The notes beneath the pieces were generated by a model that saw only the letters and a program-made list of their open reading frames with translations, had not been told where the DNA came from and did no database searches. A stretch of 64,000 bases of DNA, from positions 62,001 to 126,000 of the forward strand of contig PBJO01000018.1 in the NCBI GenBank assembly GCA_002720745.1. Reading direction: 5' to 3'. The translations under genes were made by a program, and so were the position numbers. Source of the stretch: Balneola sp. GTDB taxonomy: Bacteria > Bacteroidota > Rhodothermia > Balneolales > Balneolaceae. Shown one piece after another: positions 8,722-18,963 of this stretch. The stretch's first letter is position 1. Every line of letters begins with the position of its first letter.

Positions 8722-9945
8722 CTAGACTACAGAAAGTTTAGTCAATGCCTGATTCAAATCTTTTATGATATCATCTACTTCTTCAATGCCCACTGCAAGA
8801 CGGACTAAGCCATCTAAAATACCTGCTTTTTGGCGCAACTGCGCATCCATTACGGAATGCGTCATCGATGCGGGGTGTTGAATCAAGGTATCTACCGCAC
8901 CTAAACTCACTGCAAGAGAGCACAGTTTAAGCGAATTCATAAGATTAGTTCCTGCCTCAAGTCCTCCTTTTATCTCAAAACTCATCACCGAAGCTGCCCC
9001 CCCCAACAATACATTCTGCGCAATATTAAAATCGGGATGAGACTCTAGCATTGGATACCAAACCCGCTTCACCGATTCATGTGATTCTAGATACTGAGCG
9101 ACTAGCATCGCATTATCAGTTTGCGCCTGTACTCTAAGAGCCATGGTTTTAACCCCGTTGTTTAACAACCATGAGTCCATAGGTCCAGCGATACCACCCA
9201 AATTTTTTCTGTAAGTACCCAAATGATATTCATCTGCTAAATCTTTTGAACAAGTCAACACCCCCCCTAATGAGGTCCCATGTCCTCCAATATATTTGGT
9301 CGATGAATGAATCACGATATCAGCTCCAAAATTAAGTGGCCGACAGAATACCGGTGAAGCAAATGTATTATCTACAATTACTTTTGCACCAGCTTCGTGA
9401 GCAATCTCAACAATACGATCCATCTGAGCTACTCGCATAGTTGGATTGGTAATAGTTTCCATGTAGACTACTTTAAGTTTATTCATGGATTGGACTTTTT
9501 CCTGGAATTTATGTAAATCAGTAAAGTCTATAAAATCAGCATCTATACCCCAATGTGGGGCTTGTTCAAATAATAATTGGCTACTACAACCGTACAATGC
9601 ATCCTGCGCAAGTACCTGTCCCTGTTTAGCCATGGCCATGATAGCCGTACTTATTGCGGCCATACCTGTTCCAAAAACCATCGAGGTGTACCCCTCGCTA
9701 TCCAAATCATAGCATTCAAGAGCGGTGATCGATTGTTCTAAGGTATTGTTATTTGGATTAGATATACGTGTGTAAATATGTGCTCCAGCATGATCAGGGG
9801 ACGAAAAAGCCTGCCCACCATGAGCAACATCATTAAATAGAAAGGTTGATGTTTGATATATAGGGGGTACATGAGCACCCTCAGATTCTTTATGAATTCC
9901 TCTAATACGATCAACACCGTGCACAACTCTTGATTTAAATTTCAT
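8722..9945 (-). CDS. Methionine gamma-lyase-like PLP enzyme (Cys/Met metabolism family)
   Basis: The start chosen is the ATG at 9945, preceded by a good ribosome binding site (AGGAG about 8 bases before it); a longer frame to 10032 would run into the upstream gene. The 407-residue protein is a trans-sulfuration PLP enzyme: ALYGCSSQLL, TITNPTMRVAQMD, VDNTFASPVFCRPL, and the PLP lysine in HSSTKYIGGHGT. The Cys after LYG is the position occupied by the characteristic Cys116 of methionine gamma-lyases, and SLAVSLGAVDTLIQHPASMTHS also fits that subgroup. It probably splits methionine to methanethiol, ammonia and 2-oxobutyrate; cystathionine gamma-lyase or O-acylhomoserine sulfhydrylase are alternatives. 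The Lrp gene 16 bases upstream is its likely regulator. Confidence 0.9.
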   Translation of the reverse strand: MKFKSRVVHGVDRIRGIHKESEGAHVPPIYQTSTFLFNDVAHGGQAFSSPDHAGAHIYTRISNPNNNTLEQSITALECYDLDSEGYTSMVFGTGMAAISTAIMAMAKQGQVLAQDALYGCSSQLLFEQAPHWGIDADFIDFTDLHKFQEKVQSMNKLKVVYMETITNPTMRVAQMDRIVEIAHEAGAKVIVDNTFASPVFCRPLNFGADIVIHSSTKYIGGHGTSLGGVLTCSKDLADEYHLGTYRKNLGGIAGPMDSWLLNNGVKTMALRVQAQTDNAMLVAQYLESHESVKRVWYPMLESHPDFNIAQNVLLGGAASVMSFEIKGGLEAGTNLMNSLKLCSLAVSLGAVDTLIQHPASMTHSVMDAQLRQKAGILDGLVRLAVGIEEVDDIIKDLNQALTKLSVV

Positions 9946-9961
9946 ACTATATACTCCTAAG

Positions 9962-10426
9962 TTAACTGGTTGGTATGTATCCACCTTCTTTAATTGCTCG
10001 TAACACCATAGTGGTCTCAAGGCGTTGCACATCGGGTAAGGTGGTTAGTTCATCCCGTAACAAGCGTTCATAATCGGCTATATCTGTAGCCACTACATGC
10101 AATAAGAAATCAGACTGTCCTGTAGTATGGTAACAGGACAAAATCTCTGGTATACCTCGTACCGCTTCGATAAAATCGTCCAGCAGACTCATTTGGTGAA
10201 CACTTAGGGTAACCTTGACAAAAACAGTCATACCCTTACCCACTTTTTCTTTTTCAAGTACCGCTGTGTAGCCTTTTATAACGCCCTCTCGCTCTAAGCG
10301 CTTTACTCTCTCTACAGTAGGTGTGGCCGTTAATCCTATCCTTTTTGCAATTTCTCTATTGCTAATTCGAGCGTTTTCTTGCAGATGTGCAATAATCTGT
10401 TTGTCAATACCGTCTAGTTCTATCAT
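9962..10426 (-). CDS. Lrp/AsnC family transcription regulator
   Basis: A 154-residue Lrp-type protein. The N-terminal helix-turn-helix is clear (IDKQIIAHLQENARISNREI and RIGLTATPTVERVKRLEREG), followed by the linker GVIKGYTAVLEKEKVG and a RAM/AsnC ligand-binding domain that includes GQSDFLLHVVATDIADYERL. It lies directly upstream of, and is probably cotranscribed with, the methionine gamma-lyase-like gene. This arrangement recalls the mdeR-mdeA pair of Pseudomonas putida, in which an Lrp-like activator controls methionine gamma-lyase. Regulation by an amino acid, perhaps methionine, is inference. Confidence 0.95.
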   Translation of the reverse strand: MIELDGIDKQIIAHLQENARISNREIAKRIGLTATPTVERVKRLEREGVIKGYTAVLEKEKVGKGMTVFVKVTLSVHQMSLLDDFIEAVRGIPEILSCYHTTGQSDFLLHVVATDIADYERLLRDELTTLPDVQRLETTMVLRAIKEGGYIPTS

Positions 10427-10546
10427 TTGGTAGTGTTTAATGCTTCTATATTACACATTAACCCTACATTTAACAAGTAAAATATCTATATAATAGTCTT
10501 TATAACTAAATTAATTTGATTAGGTATTATTGTTAGTTAAGCTAAT

Positions 10547-11194
10547 TTATAGGTATCGAATGGTTCTTCCTTTCTTGACATGTAATCCTTCGTAATAGGT
10601 ATGTATATCTACCAATTCTTCAGGCGCTGAGGGATCCGCATATACGTTGTCTATTTGCCTGAGTATTGTCAAATTGTACAATTCAATTTGCTCAAGTGTA
10701 AATTTAAATAATTCGGAACTATCGGTTTTGAGATGAATGGTGCCATCTGGTATTAGTAACTTTTTATACAGCTTTGAAAAACGGGTCGATGTTAACTTTT
10801 TTCTGTCTTTCTTTAGTTGTGGATCGGGAAAAATAATCCATATCTCCTCCAGACAATGCTCAGGGATATAATGTTCTAAATGTCCTATATTATATGCTCG
10901 CAAAAAAGCGGTGTTTTGCATCTGATGTGTTAAAGAGTAATTAGCCCCAACCCACATTCTATTACCTTTAATATCGACCCCGATAAAATTTCTGTCTGGA
11001 TATCGTAAAGCCAGACCAACGGTATATTCTGCCTTTCCACAGGCCAGTTCTAAGGTAATCCTATCTAAGCCTGAAAAAAACTTTTCAAACCATACTGTCT
11101 TATTAAATCCATACCCATGTTGGTGGTCGGACTACTCAATAACATGGTCAAATTGAGCGATCTCTTTAAATCGTTTGTGCTTGATCTTCGGCAT
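10547..11194 (-). pseudogene. trmB: tRNA (guanine-N7)-methyltransferase interrupted by an in-frame TAG
   Basis: Reading from the ATG at 11194 gives MPKIKHKRFKEIAQFDHVIE, then a TAG at 11134-11132, then, in the same frame, a continuous TrmB sequence: GYGFNKTVWFEKFFSGLDR, LELACGKAEYTVGLALRYP, FIGVDIKGNRMWVGAN, IWIIFPDPQLKKDR and the C-terminal LVDIHTYYEGLHVKKGRTI. TrmB makes m7G46 in tRNA. The only downstream ATG (10957, MWVGAN) lies after the SAM-binding motif and would give an inactive 136-residue protein. Motif I normally reads ELGCGKGE; here both of those glycines are alanine, which hints at relaxed selection. It follows pdxH by 14 bases. Recent nonsense mutation, stop-codon readthrough or a sequencing error are the three explanations. 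Confidence 0.88.
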
Positions 11195-11208
11195 TATATC
11201 CACTCGAT

Positions 11209-11847
11209 TTATGGAGCTAATCGCTGCTTCTGCCACCGATGGTCTATTTGCACATAACTTATTCTATCATGAAGTCTACTTGGGCGACCCTGCCAGAATT
11301 CAATTCTTATGGGGCGTAATTCAAAGCCTCCCCAATGAGTGGGATAAGGCACACCGGTGTCTTCTGGATATCGTTGAATCAACTCTTCTAGTCGCTTCTC
11401 TAATACCGATCTATCTTTAATCACCTGACTTTGATTAGAAACCCACGCTCCTAATTGACTCATATAAGGTCGGGATAAAAAATAGGCCTTTGAGTCTTCT
11501 TCACTTATTTTACTCACCTGCCCCTCAATGCGAACCTGGCGTTCCAATTCTTTCCAAAAAAAAGTCATAGCTACCCATGAATTTTGCTCTATTTCACTCG
11601 CTTTATCTGAATTATAATTAGTAAAAAATTGAAATCCATTCCCAGAGATGCCTTTTAGGAGGACGATACGGTTATGAGGCTTACCTAGTGCATCTACCGT
11701 TGCAAGAGCGCAAGCATTGGCTTCAAGTACTTCGGCCTTTAAAGCCTCTTCAAACCAGCTACTGAATTGCGAGATAGGATCTCGTAATAATGCCGTTTCG
11801 TCTAGTTCTTGCTGTGTATAGTCTTTACGTATGTTTTGTATTTTCAT
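11209..11847 (-). CDS. pdxH: Pyridoxamine/pyridoxine 5'-phosphate oxidase
   Basis: PdxH is an FMN enzyme that oxidises PNP or PMP to pyridoxal 5'-phosphate. The 212 residues match the family length, with the N-terminal IRKDYTQQELDE, the FMN-binding RIVLLKGISGNGFQFFTNYN, the conserved RPYMSQLGAWVSNQS near 150 and the C-terminal substrate motif RIEFWQGRPSRLHDR. It lies between a peroxiredoxin-like gene (3 bases upstream) and trmB (14 bases downstream), all on the minus strand, so the three are likely one operon. PLP supply links it to several PLP enzymes of the window. Confidence 0.97.
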   Translation of the reverse strand: MKIQNIRKDYTQQELDETALLRDPISQFSSWFEEALKAEVLEANACALATVDALGKPHNRIVLLKGISGNGFQFFTNYNSDKASEIEQNSWVAMTFFWKELERQVRIEGQVSKISEEDSKAYFLSRPYMSQLGAWVSNQSQVIKDRSVLEKRLEELIQRYPEDTGVPYPTHWGGFELRPIRIEFWQGRPSRLHDRISYVQIDHRWQKQRLAP

Positions 11848-11850
11848 ATC

Positions 11851-12435
11851 TTATAATAGGAAATAATCAGGTTCATTTCCTGCTTTCCACTTAATAGAAC
11901 AGCCCATACTAGGCACCTGGCTTACAGGGGAGTCTTCCCCTTGTAAATACCCGTCAATAGCCGTTGTTAAATCTATGCCAGTTACCTCTAATTCATTTCC
12001 TGGACGGCTGGCATCGAACTGCCCTCTGTAGTATAAACTTAGCTCCCTATCGAAAAAATAAAAATCAGGTGTACAAGCGGCCCTATAGGCTTTAGCAACC
12101 GATTGGCTTTCGTCATAAAGGTAAGGGAATGGATAGCGATGTTTACGAACCATATCCATCATTTTTTCCGGGGAATCCTCTGGATAACGCATTGCATCAT
12201 TCGAACTAATTGCAATGAATGAAATACTCTTGCGAATATAATAATTGGCCACGGATACAAGTACTTCATTGATGTGGTGTACATAGGGACAGTGATTACA
12301 AATAAATAATATAACGGTGCCTATACCATGGGCATTGTGATTGTATAAATCGATTTTACCACCGGTAACAATGGGTAGTTGAATTGGTGGCGCTTTTGTA
12401 CCAAGCTCTAGCATGGTCGAACGTATTGCTGCCAT
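11851..12435 (-). CDS. Peroxiredoxin/thioredoxin-fold protein with CNHCP motif
   Basis: A 194-residue thioredoxin-fold protein without a signal peptide. It carries FICNHCPYV near residues 48-56, the hallmark of a peroxiredoxin-like subfamily with a CxxCP active site, and the family's closing segment PSMGCSIKWKAGNEPDYF. The middle part AYRAACTPDFYFFDRE fits the cis-Pro region, here TP. A thiol-disulfide or peroxide-reducing role is likely, but the natural substrate is not known. It heads the operon with pdxH and trmB; the minus-strand sequence GGTACATA about 35 bases upstream could belong to its promoter. Confidence 0.88.
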   Translation of the reverse strand: MAAIRSTMLELGTKAPPIQLPIVTGGKIDLYNHNAHGIGTVILFICNHCPYVHHINEVLVSVANYYIRKSISFIAISSNDAMRYPEDSPEKMMDMVRKHRYPFPYLYDESQSVAKAYRAACTPDFYFFDRELSLYYRGQFDASRPGNELEVTGIDLTTAIDGYLQGEDSPVSQVPSMGCSIKWKAGNEPDYFLL

Positions 12436-12693
12436 GATAAATCTCTTTTAGAGGTTAGAGGGTTTATTGAATATGTACCTATCTTAAAGCAAGTTGGGTT
12501 TAAACAAAAAGCTCCAATATCCGAATAATTTAAAAAGAGACTATCTACAATTTAATATAGTATATATAGAGCTTTATAAAATTATACGTTTGAATGACCA
12601 TTTTGTTGCCCATTTATTTTAAAATAACTTTAATTATAACTAATCAATTTTAAGAAACTATAAATATGTTATAAACCAAACAGAATAAAGTAC

Positions 12694-14391
12694 TTACTCT
12701 GAGCTAAAGTCAAAGACTTTCTCCCCCGCTACCCATGTCTGTAATACCTTTGTTTGCCAAAGCATTGAATCAGGCACAATCATTATATCTTGGTCAATGA
12801 TAATAAAATCAGCCCATTTACCCGGCTCCAAACTGCCTAGAACACCTTCTTGAAATCCAGCATAAGCAGCATCTATAGTAAAAGATTTGAGGGTTTGAAC
12901 TCTGTCCATCGCCTCATTTATATACCAACCACTCAAGGGATTTCCTTGAATATCTTTACGTGTAATGGAAGCATAGAAGCCAAGAAAAGGATTCGCAGAT
13001 TCAACCGGAAAATCTGACCCAGAAGCAACTACAGTACCCTGCTTTAAAAAGCTTTGCCATGCATATGCGCCTTTTATTCTCTGAGGACCAACCCGGTCTT
13101 CTGCCATATTCTTATCACTGGTTGCGTGAGTAGGCTGCATACTAGCAATTATATCTAGATCCTTAAATCGTACAATATCTTCTAGAGCTACGACTTGGGC
13201 ATGTTCAATTCTATTACGTTGATCCTTATTAGGATGTAGTTTCTGGGCATATCCAAGTGCATCTAAGACCTGTCTGTTTGCAGCATCTCCAATAGCATGA
13301 ATGTTGGCTTGATATCCCTTAGACACAACTTTTTCAACCATTGAATTCATTTCCTCTTGATCTATAAATAGCAATCCTTTGTTTCCTGGATCATCATGAT
13401 AGTCCTCAATCAGTGCTGCTCCCCTACTACCTAAAGCTCCATCAGAGTATAACTTTACACTACGCAGTGCTAGCCGATCATCATACAAAGATTTTATAGG
13501 ACCTTCGCTAGATAGTTGATCGAATACCCTGCCTGCTCCTGAGATCATACCATAAATTCTTGTTTGTAATTTCCCCTGTATGGCAAAATCCTTATATAAC
13601 TCCCAAGTTCCAACTCCAACCCCAGCATCATGTACACTGGTTACTCCATATGAACTAAGTAAAGAAAAAGCCGCTTCCAATGCTAGAGCCTGTTCTTCTT
13701 TGGTTGATTCGGGAACCACAGTTTGTACATATCCTTCTGCAGCGTCTATAAATACTCCCGTTGGACGACTCCTGGTATCGCGGATAATTCTCCCACCTAA
13801 AGGATCAGGTGTATCAGAACTAATCTGTGCCAATTGCATGGCTTTTGTGTTTGCCCAACCTGCATGACCGTCGACCCGACTCAACCATACAGGTCTATCT
13901 GGAATTACTTGGTCTAAATCAGTTGCAGTTGGAAAGCGATTTTCGTCCCATAACGTCTGATTCCAACCTCGCCCAATTATCCAATCTAGTTCTGGGTTAG
14001 CTTCGGCGTACTCTTTCAAGACTTGAAGAGTTCCTTGAAGACTGGTAATCCCCGCTAAATTGATTTGGAGTTCTTGAAAACCTAGACCCATCACATGCCC
14101 GTGCGCATCTATGATCCCCGGTAATAATGTCTTTCCCTCAAGATCAACAGCTGTAATACTAGGCAGGTCTAGATACTCACTAGCTAGATCATCACCACCC
14201 ACAGCAAACACTCTGCCCCCATCCACTATTAAAGTGCTGAAGGATAGTAAACTATCAGATTCAATCGTGTACCCAATTGCATTAAAATAAACTGTCTTTT
14301 TTGTTGAATCAGCACAACTAAATCCAAAAAAAAGCACTAAAACAAAACTCAGATAGTTTTTGTATTGGCTGAAAAAATTTTTTGAAACCAT
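12694..14391 (-). CDS. YtcJ-like amidohydrolase lipoprotein
   Basis: The 565-residue protein starts with a signal peptide ending in a lipobox-like FGFSC (Cys 26), so it is likely anchored to a membrane facing the periplasm. The amidohydrolase fold is shown by LLPGIIDAHGHVMGLG near 92-107 (metal HxH), DGHAGWANTKAM, VKLYSDGALGSRGAAL, ANIHAIGDAANRQVLDAL and GSDFPVESANPFLGFYASI near 460, followed by LGSLEPGKWADFIIID. These are features of YtcJ/DUF-type exported amidohydrolases. The substrate is not predictable; a small amide or carbamate is possible. It is monocistronic, with about 260 AT-rich non-coding bases downstream. Confidence 0.9.
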   Translation of the reverse strand: MVSKNFFSQYKNYLSFVLVLFFGFSCADSTKKTVYFNAIGYTIESDSLLSFSTLIVDGGRVFAVGGDDLASEYLDLPSITAVDLEGKTLLPGIIDAHGHVMGLGFQELQINLAGITSLQGTLQVLKEYAEANPELDWIIGRGWNQTLWDENRFPTATDLDQVIPDRPVWLSRVDGHAGWANTKAMQLAQISSDTPDPLGGRIIRDTRSRPTGVFIDAAEGYVQTVVPESTKEEQALALEAAFSLLSSYGVTSVHDAGVGVGTWELYKDFAIQGKLQTRIYGMISGAGRVFDQLSSEGPIKSLYDDRLALRSVKLYSDGALGSRGAALIEDYHDDPGNKGLLFIDQEEMNSMVEKVVSKGYQANIHAIGDAANRQVLDALGYAQKLHPNKDQRNRIEHAQVVALEDIVRFKDLDIIASMQPTHATSDKNMAEDRVGPQRIKGAYAWQSFLKQGTVVASGSDFPVESANPFLGFYASITRKDIQGNPLSGWYINEAMDRVQTLKSFTIDAAYAGFQEGVLGSLEPGKWADFIIIDQDIMIVPDSMLWQTKVLQTWVAGEKVFDFSSE

Positions 14392-14506
14392 AGTAAATAG
14401 GCAGTTAAAATGTAAAAATTAGTATTATAATTTTGGTAAATCGAAGCTATAGCACCCTTCAAGGCCTAAACCGGCTTCTCTTTCCCTTATTATGAGGTTA
14501 CTACAA

Positions 14507-14974
14507 TTATACAGAAATCACCGGAAAAACGTGAGTTTCCCAAAATGCATCCTTAAAAAAAACCGGAACAACCTTTTTTTTCTGAAGTTCTTGCCTGCTC
14601 ATAAAGGCTAAATCAAGTAAATAAGCGGAGTTATTTTCTGGATCGCTACCAAGGGTAGGAGTTATGATTGGGGTATTTTTTGGATCATGGACAGAAAAAT
14701 AATATTCAAGTGCATGAAAAGGAGCTTGAATTAGCTCGTTGACCAATAATAATTCCCCTACCTCAATGGTGAGACCAGTTTCTTCGGTGAATTCTCTTTG
14801 CACTGATTCACGAAGTGACTCCCCTACTTTTACTCCTCCACCAGGGAAGGTCCAAATTGGCTGTTTAGTAACCGGTGAATACATATTTAGGCAGAGTAGC
14901 TGATCCACTCTTTTGAGTACTCCACAAGCTCGAATCCTAGTTTTATAATGAAATCTTTGATGTTCAGATTGCAT
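14507..14974 (-). CDS. Nudix hydrolase
   Basis: A 155-residue single-domain protein. The Nudix box is complete, reading GGVKVGESLRESVQREF followed by TEETG (pattern Gx5Ex7REUxEExGU) at about residues 46-67. It is preceded by the typical PIWTFPGGG. Nudix enzymes cleave nucleoside diphosphates linked to another group; which substrate is used here cannot be told. No clear partner gene is adjacent; pyrG lies on its upstream side in opposite order of function but on the same strand 100 or so bases further down. Confidence 0.9.
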   Translation of the reverse strand: MQSEHQRFHYKTRIRACGVLKRVDQLLCLNMYSPVTKQPIWTFPGGGVKVGESLRESVQREFTEETGLTIEVGELLLVNELIQAPFHALEYYFSVHDPKNTPIITPTLGSDPENNSAYLLDLAFMSRQELQKKKVVPVFFKDAFWETHVFPVISV

Positions 14975-15089
14975 ATTTGTAAGAGTATAAATTGACTAGC
15001 TAAAGCTTTTTTAAGTTAAGGTTGTAAGAAATTCGCAATCAAAAAGAGATTCTTTTCAGAGCATACAAGAAATCTGAGAATGAATAATG

Positions 15090-16739
<1,650 letters not shown>

Positions 16740-16790
16740 CTAAAGCACTTGACGGTCAATTTACTGACTAGCTTATTTTGCATTATTTAT

Positions 16791-17684
16791 TCACATGTTT
16801 TCCACAATGTTTATCAATTCTTGAGGAAAATCGGTAAAGATCCCACTTACACCTTTTTCAATAAGCTCCTTCATTAATTCTGGTTCATTCACTGTATACA
16901 CGAAATAGGGAATCTTATGCTTTTGTAAATCATTTATCCATTTTACAGACAACTGCTTATAACTGCAATTAAATATATCTATCTTATATTTTTGTACTAA
17001 TTCAGATGGCAATAGCTCAGCTGACTGTGAGGCTTCATACAACAATGCTTTAGCCATTTTGGGGTCTAAAACGTTCAGTTGCTCCATTACACGGTAATCA
17101 AAACTAGAAAAAATTACCGAAGAACTCATATCCAGGTCTGTTACAATCTGTAACGCTTTATCAACAACTCCACCTTGGGTTTCATCTGAAACAGCTTCTG
17201 TTTTTATTTCAATATTTACAGCGAGTTTGTCCTTCATTAATTCCAAGGAATTCTTGAGAGTGGGGAATTCTTCTCCACGAAATTCTTCCGAAAACCAAGC
17301 CCCTACTTCCATTTTTTTTAAATCTTCTAAGCTAAAACTCTGAACATCTCCCTCAAAGTCTGTTGTGCGATCTACTGTTCTATCATGAACTACTACAGGG
17401 ATTCCGTCTTTTGATATGGAAACATCCAATTCTACCATTTCTGCACGTATATCTATCGCTGCTTGAAATGCACTCAGAGTATTCTCAGGGTAGCTTCCAC
17501 TCACGCCGCGATGGGCAATCACCCAGAATCCATCTCCATTATCAAGCGGGGATTGGGGAAGGGATGTATCATGTGTTTCCTGGTGAACTTCTTTTTGTTT
17601 TACCTTCAATTTCTTTTGTTGACATTGAAAAAGAAAAAATAGTACCACTAAACTGCTAGCGATCAATCTTAATGATGCACACAT
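16791..17684 (-). CDS. Glycerophosphodiester phosphodiesterase lipoprotein
   Basis: A 297-residue GDPD. The N-terminus (SSLVVLFFLFQC) is a lipoprotein signal with Cys 21 as the probable lipid site. The catalytic core is complete: VIAHRGVSGSYPENTLSAF near 53-71, ELDVSISKDGIPVVVHD with the second metal/catalytic His, then NIEIKTE for the metal Glu-Glu pair, and a C-terminal VNEPELMKELIEKGVSGIFT. It hydrolyses glycerophosphodiesters to glycerol-3-phosphate in the periplasm. It follows a small membrane protein gene on the same strand with 45 bases between. Confidence 0.93.
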   Translation of the reverse strand: MCASLRLIASSLVVLFFLFQCQQKKLKVKQKEVHQETHDTSLPQSPLDNGDGFWVIAHRGVSGSYPENTLSAFQAAIDIRAEMVELDVSISKDGIPVVVHDRTVDRTTDFEGDVQSFSLEDLKKMEVGAWFSEEFRGEEFPTLKNSLELMKDKLAVNIEIKTEAVSDETQGGVVDKALQIVTDLDMSSSVIFSSFDYRVMEQLNVLDPKMAKALLYEASQSAELLPSELVQKYKIDIFNCSYKQLSVKWINDLQKHKIPYFVYTVNEPELMKELIEKGVSGIFTDFPQELINIVENM

Positions 17685-17729
17685 AGGATAAAATATTTAC
17701 CGGTGAGGGACTCTTTATGAGTGATTTTT

Positions 17730-18137
17730 TTAATTTTGCTCCTTTACAACTCGTTCAATTGCCTCATCTATAAGCTTTTTGGCTTGATGCTGTTTTGATA
17801 AAGAATAATAAGCCACATACGTACCCAGTAGAATAGAAAAACTTCCTAAAACGGTGATTATCCCAGCTGCCCAAACTGGACGAATGGCCTGAAGCAGTGC
17901 TAAGGCAATAACCAAAGAACCCAGCACAATCTGAAAAAGAGCTGAGACTAAGGCAATACTTCCATGATCTTGAATATTCCCCACCAACCGTGCCAGTAAA
18001 CTTTCTGAATACTTATTATGGGTTTTTTTCTTGTTTTTTTGCTGAGAGGAAGACGCACCAATGCCCCTCAAAATAAAATCGTACTTGTCTTCCTTGGACC
18101 TATCTAGTGAATACCTGTTTGATTGTCCTTTTGCCAT
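17730..18137 (-). CDS. Small two-helix membrane protein, function unknown
   Basis: The 135-residue protein opens with a polar, Lys/Ser-rich stretch of about 55 residues, then has two hydrophobic helices (about residues 59-84, IALVSALFQIVLGSLVIALA, and 88-112, AGIITVLGSFSILLGTYV), and ends with a charged helix (KKLIDEAIERVVKEQN). Both ends are probably cytoplasmic. I do not recognise a family. It lies upstream of the GDPD lipoprotein gene and divergent from rlmB, so it may share a transcript with the former. Confidence 0.75.
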   Translation of the reverse strand: MAKGQSNRYSLDRSKEDKYDFILRGIGASSSQQKNKKKTHNKYSESLLARLVGNIQDHGSIALVSALFQIVLGSLVIALALLQAIRPVWAAGIITVLGSFSILLGTYVAYYSLSKQHQAKKLIDEAIERVVKEQN

Positions 18138-18213
18138 GCGTTATTTTCTTAGCTTTGACCTTATTGATTTGTCTTGGTAATGTATAAAAAGCCTATATTA
18201 TTCCATAATCGAT

Positions 18214-18963
18214 ATGGAAAAATCAGGAAAAAAAAATCTACTAATATTTGGCAAGCACATCATTCGCGAGACTCTAACTCGTGAAACCGGTGAAATATCG
18301 AAAGTATTTGTGCTTAACAGTCTAGCTCCCATTAAATATGAAGATTTAAAAAAAGAATGTGAAGCTCAAAATATCCCTATTAGTTCGGTACCTATTCAAA
18401 AATTGAATCGGCTTAGTAATCAAGGGAATCATCAAGGGTTCATAGCTGAAATTAGTCCAATAGACTACACTAATTTTTTTGATTGGGTTGAACAAACTAT
18501 GGTGAGTCCAACAACAGCGGTTCTACTATTGGATAGTATCGGAGATCCTCACAATTTAGGGGCTATTATTCGTTCAGCTACTGCGGCTGGAATATCGGCC
18601 ATTATCATACCCACACAACAGCAGGTTCCTGTCAATGCTACAGTTTTCAAAGTTTCGGCAGGTACAGCTGGCATTATTCCCGTTATACGAGTGCACAATA
18701 CTGAGCAAGGTCTAAAGAATTTAAAGCTAGCGGGCTTTACACTAATTGGGCTTGATGGCAACGCATCCAATTCACTTTGGACAGCTGAATGGACAGGACC
18801 GTTAGCTTTTGTAGTGGGTAGTGAGGGTGGTGGTATAAGTAAGAAAATAGCCAAACTCTTAGATAGTTGTGTCTCCATTCCAATGGAGCACGCAGTTGAA
18901 TCACTCAATGCCTCCGTTAGTGCTGCACTAATTAGTTATGAGTGGAAAAGACGACAGGCTTAA
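18214..18963 (+). CDS. rlmB: 23S rRNA 2'-O-methyltransferase RlmB (SpoU/TrmH family)
   Basis: The 249-residue protein has the SpoU layout: an N-terminal substrate-binding domain (IFGKHIIRETLTRE; NQGNHQGFIAEI) and the knotted SAM domain with motif 1 LLLDSIGDPHNLGAIIRSA near 110-128, motif 2 FVVGSEGGGISKKI near 198-211 and motif 3 SIPMEHAVESLNASVSAALI near 218-238. It fits RlmB, which methylates G2251 of 23S rRNA; the TrmH/RlmB split is not fully certain by eye. Its stop overlaps by four bases the stop of the convergent DUF1343 gene. Confidence 0.92.
   Translation: MEKSGKKNLLIFGKHIIRETLTRETGEISKVFVLNSLAPIKYEDLKKECEAQNIPISSVPIQKLNRLSNQGNHQGFIAEISPIDYTNFFDWVEQTMVSPTTAVLLLDSIGDPHNLGAIIRSATAAGISAIIIPTQQQVPVNATVFKVSAGTAGIIPVIRVHNTEQGLKNLKLAGFTLIGLDGNASNSLWTAEWTGPLAFVVGSEGGGISKKIAKLLDSCVSIPMEHAVESLNASVSAALISYEWKRRQA

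Noticed and set aside
9946-10032. Upstream extension of the methionine gamma-lyase-like frame
   Set aside because: It overlaps the Lrp gene, shows no family similarity, and a good ribosome binding site supports the ATG at 9945.
11175-11420. Plus-strand frame opposite trmB/pdxH
   Set aside because: It is antisense to two recognisable genes, has no domain and breaks no better than chance.
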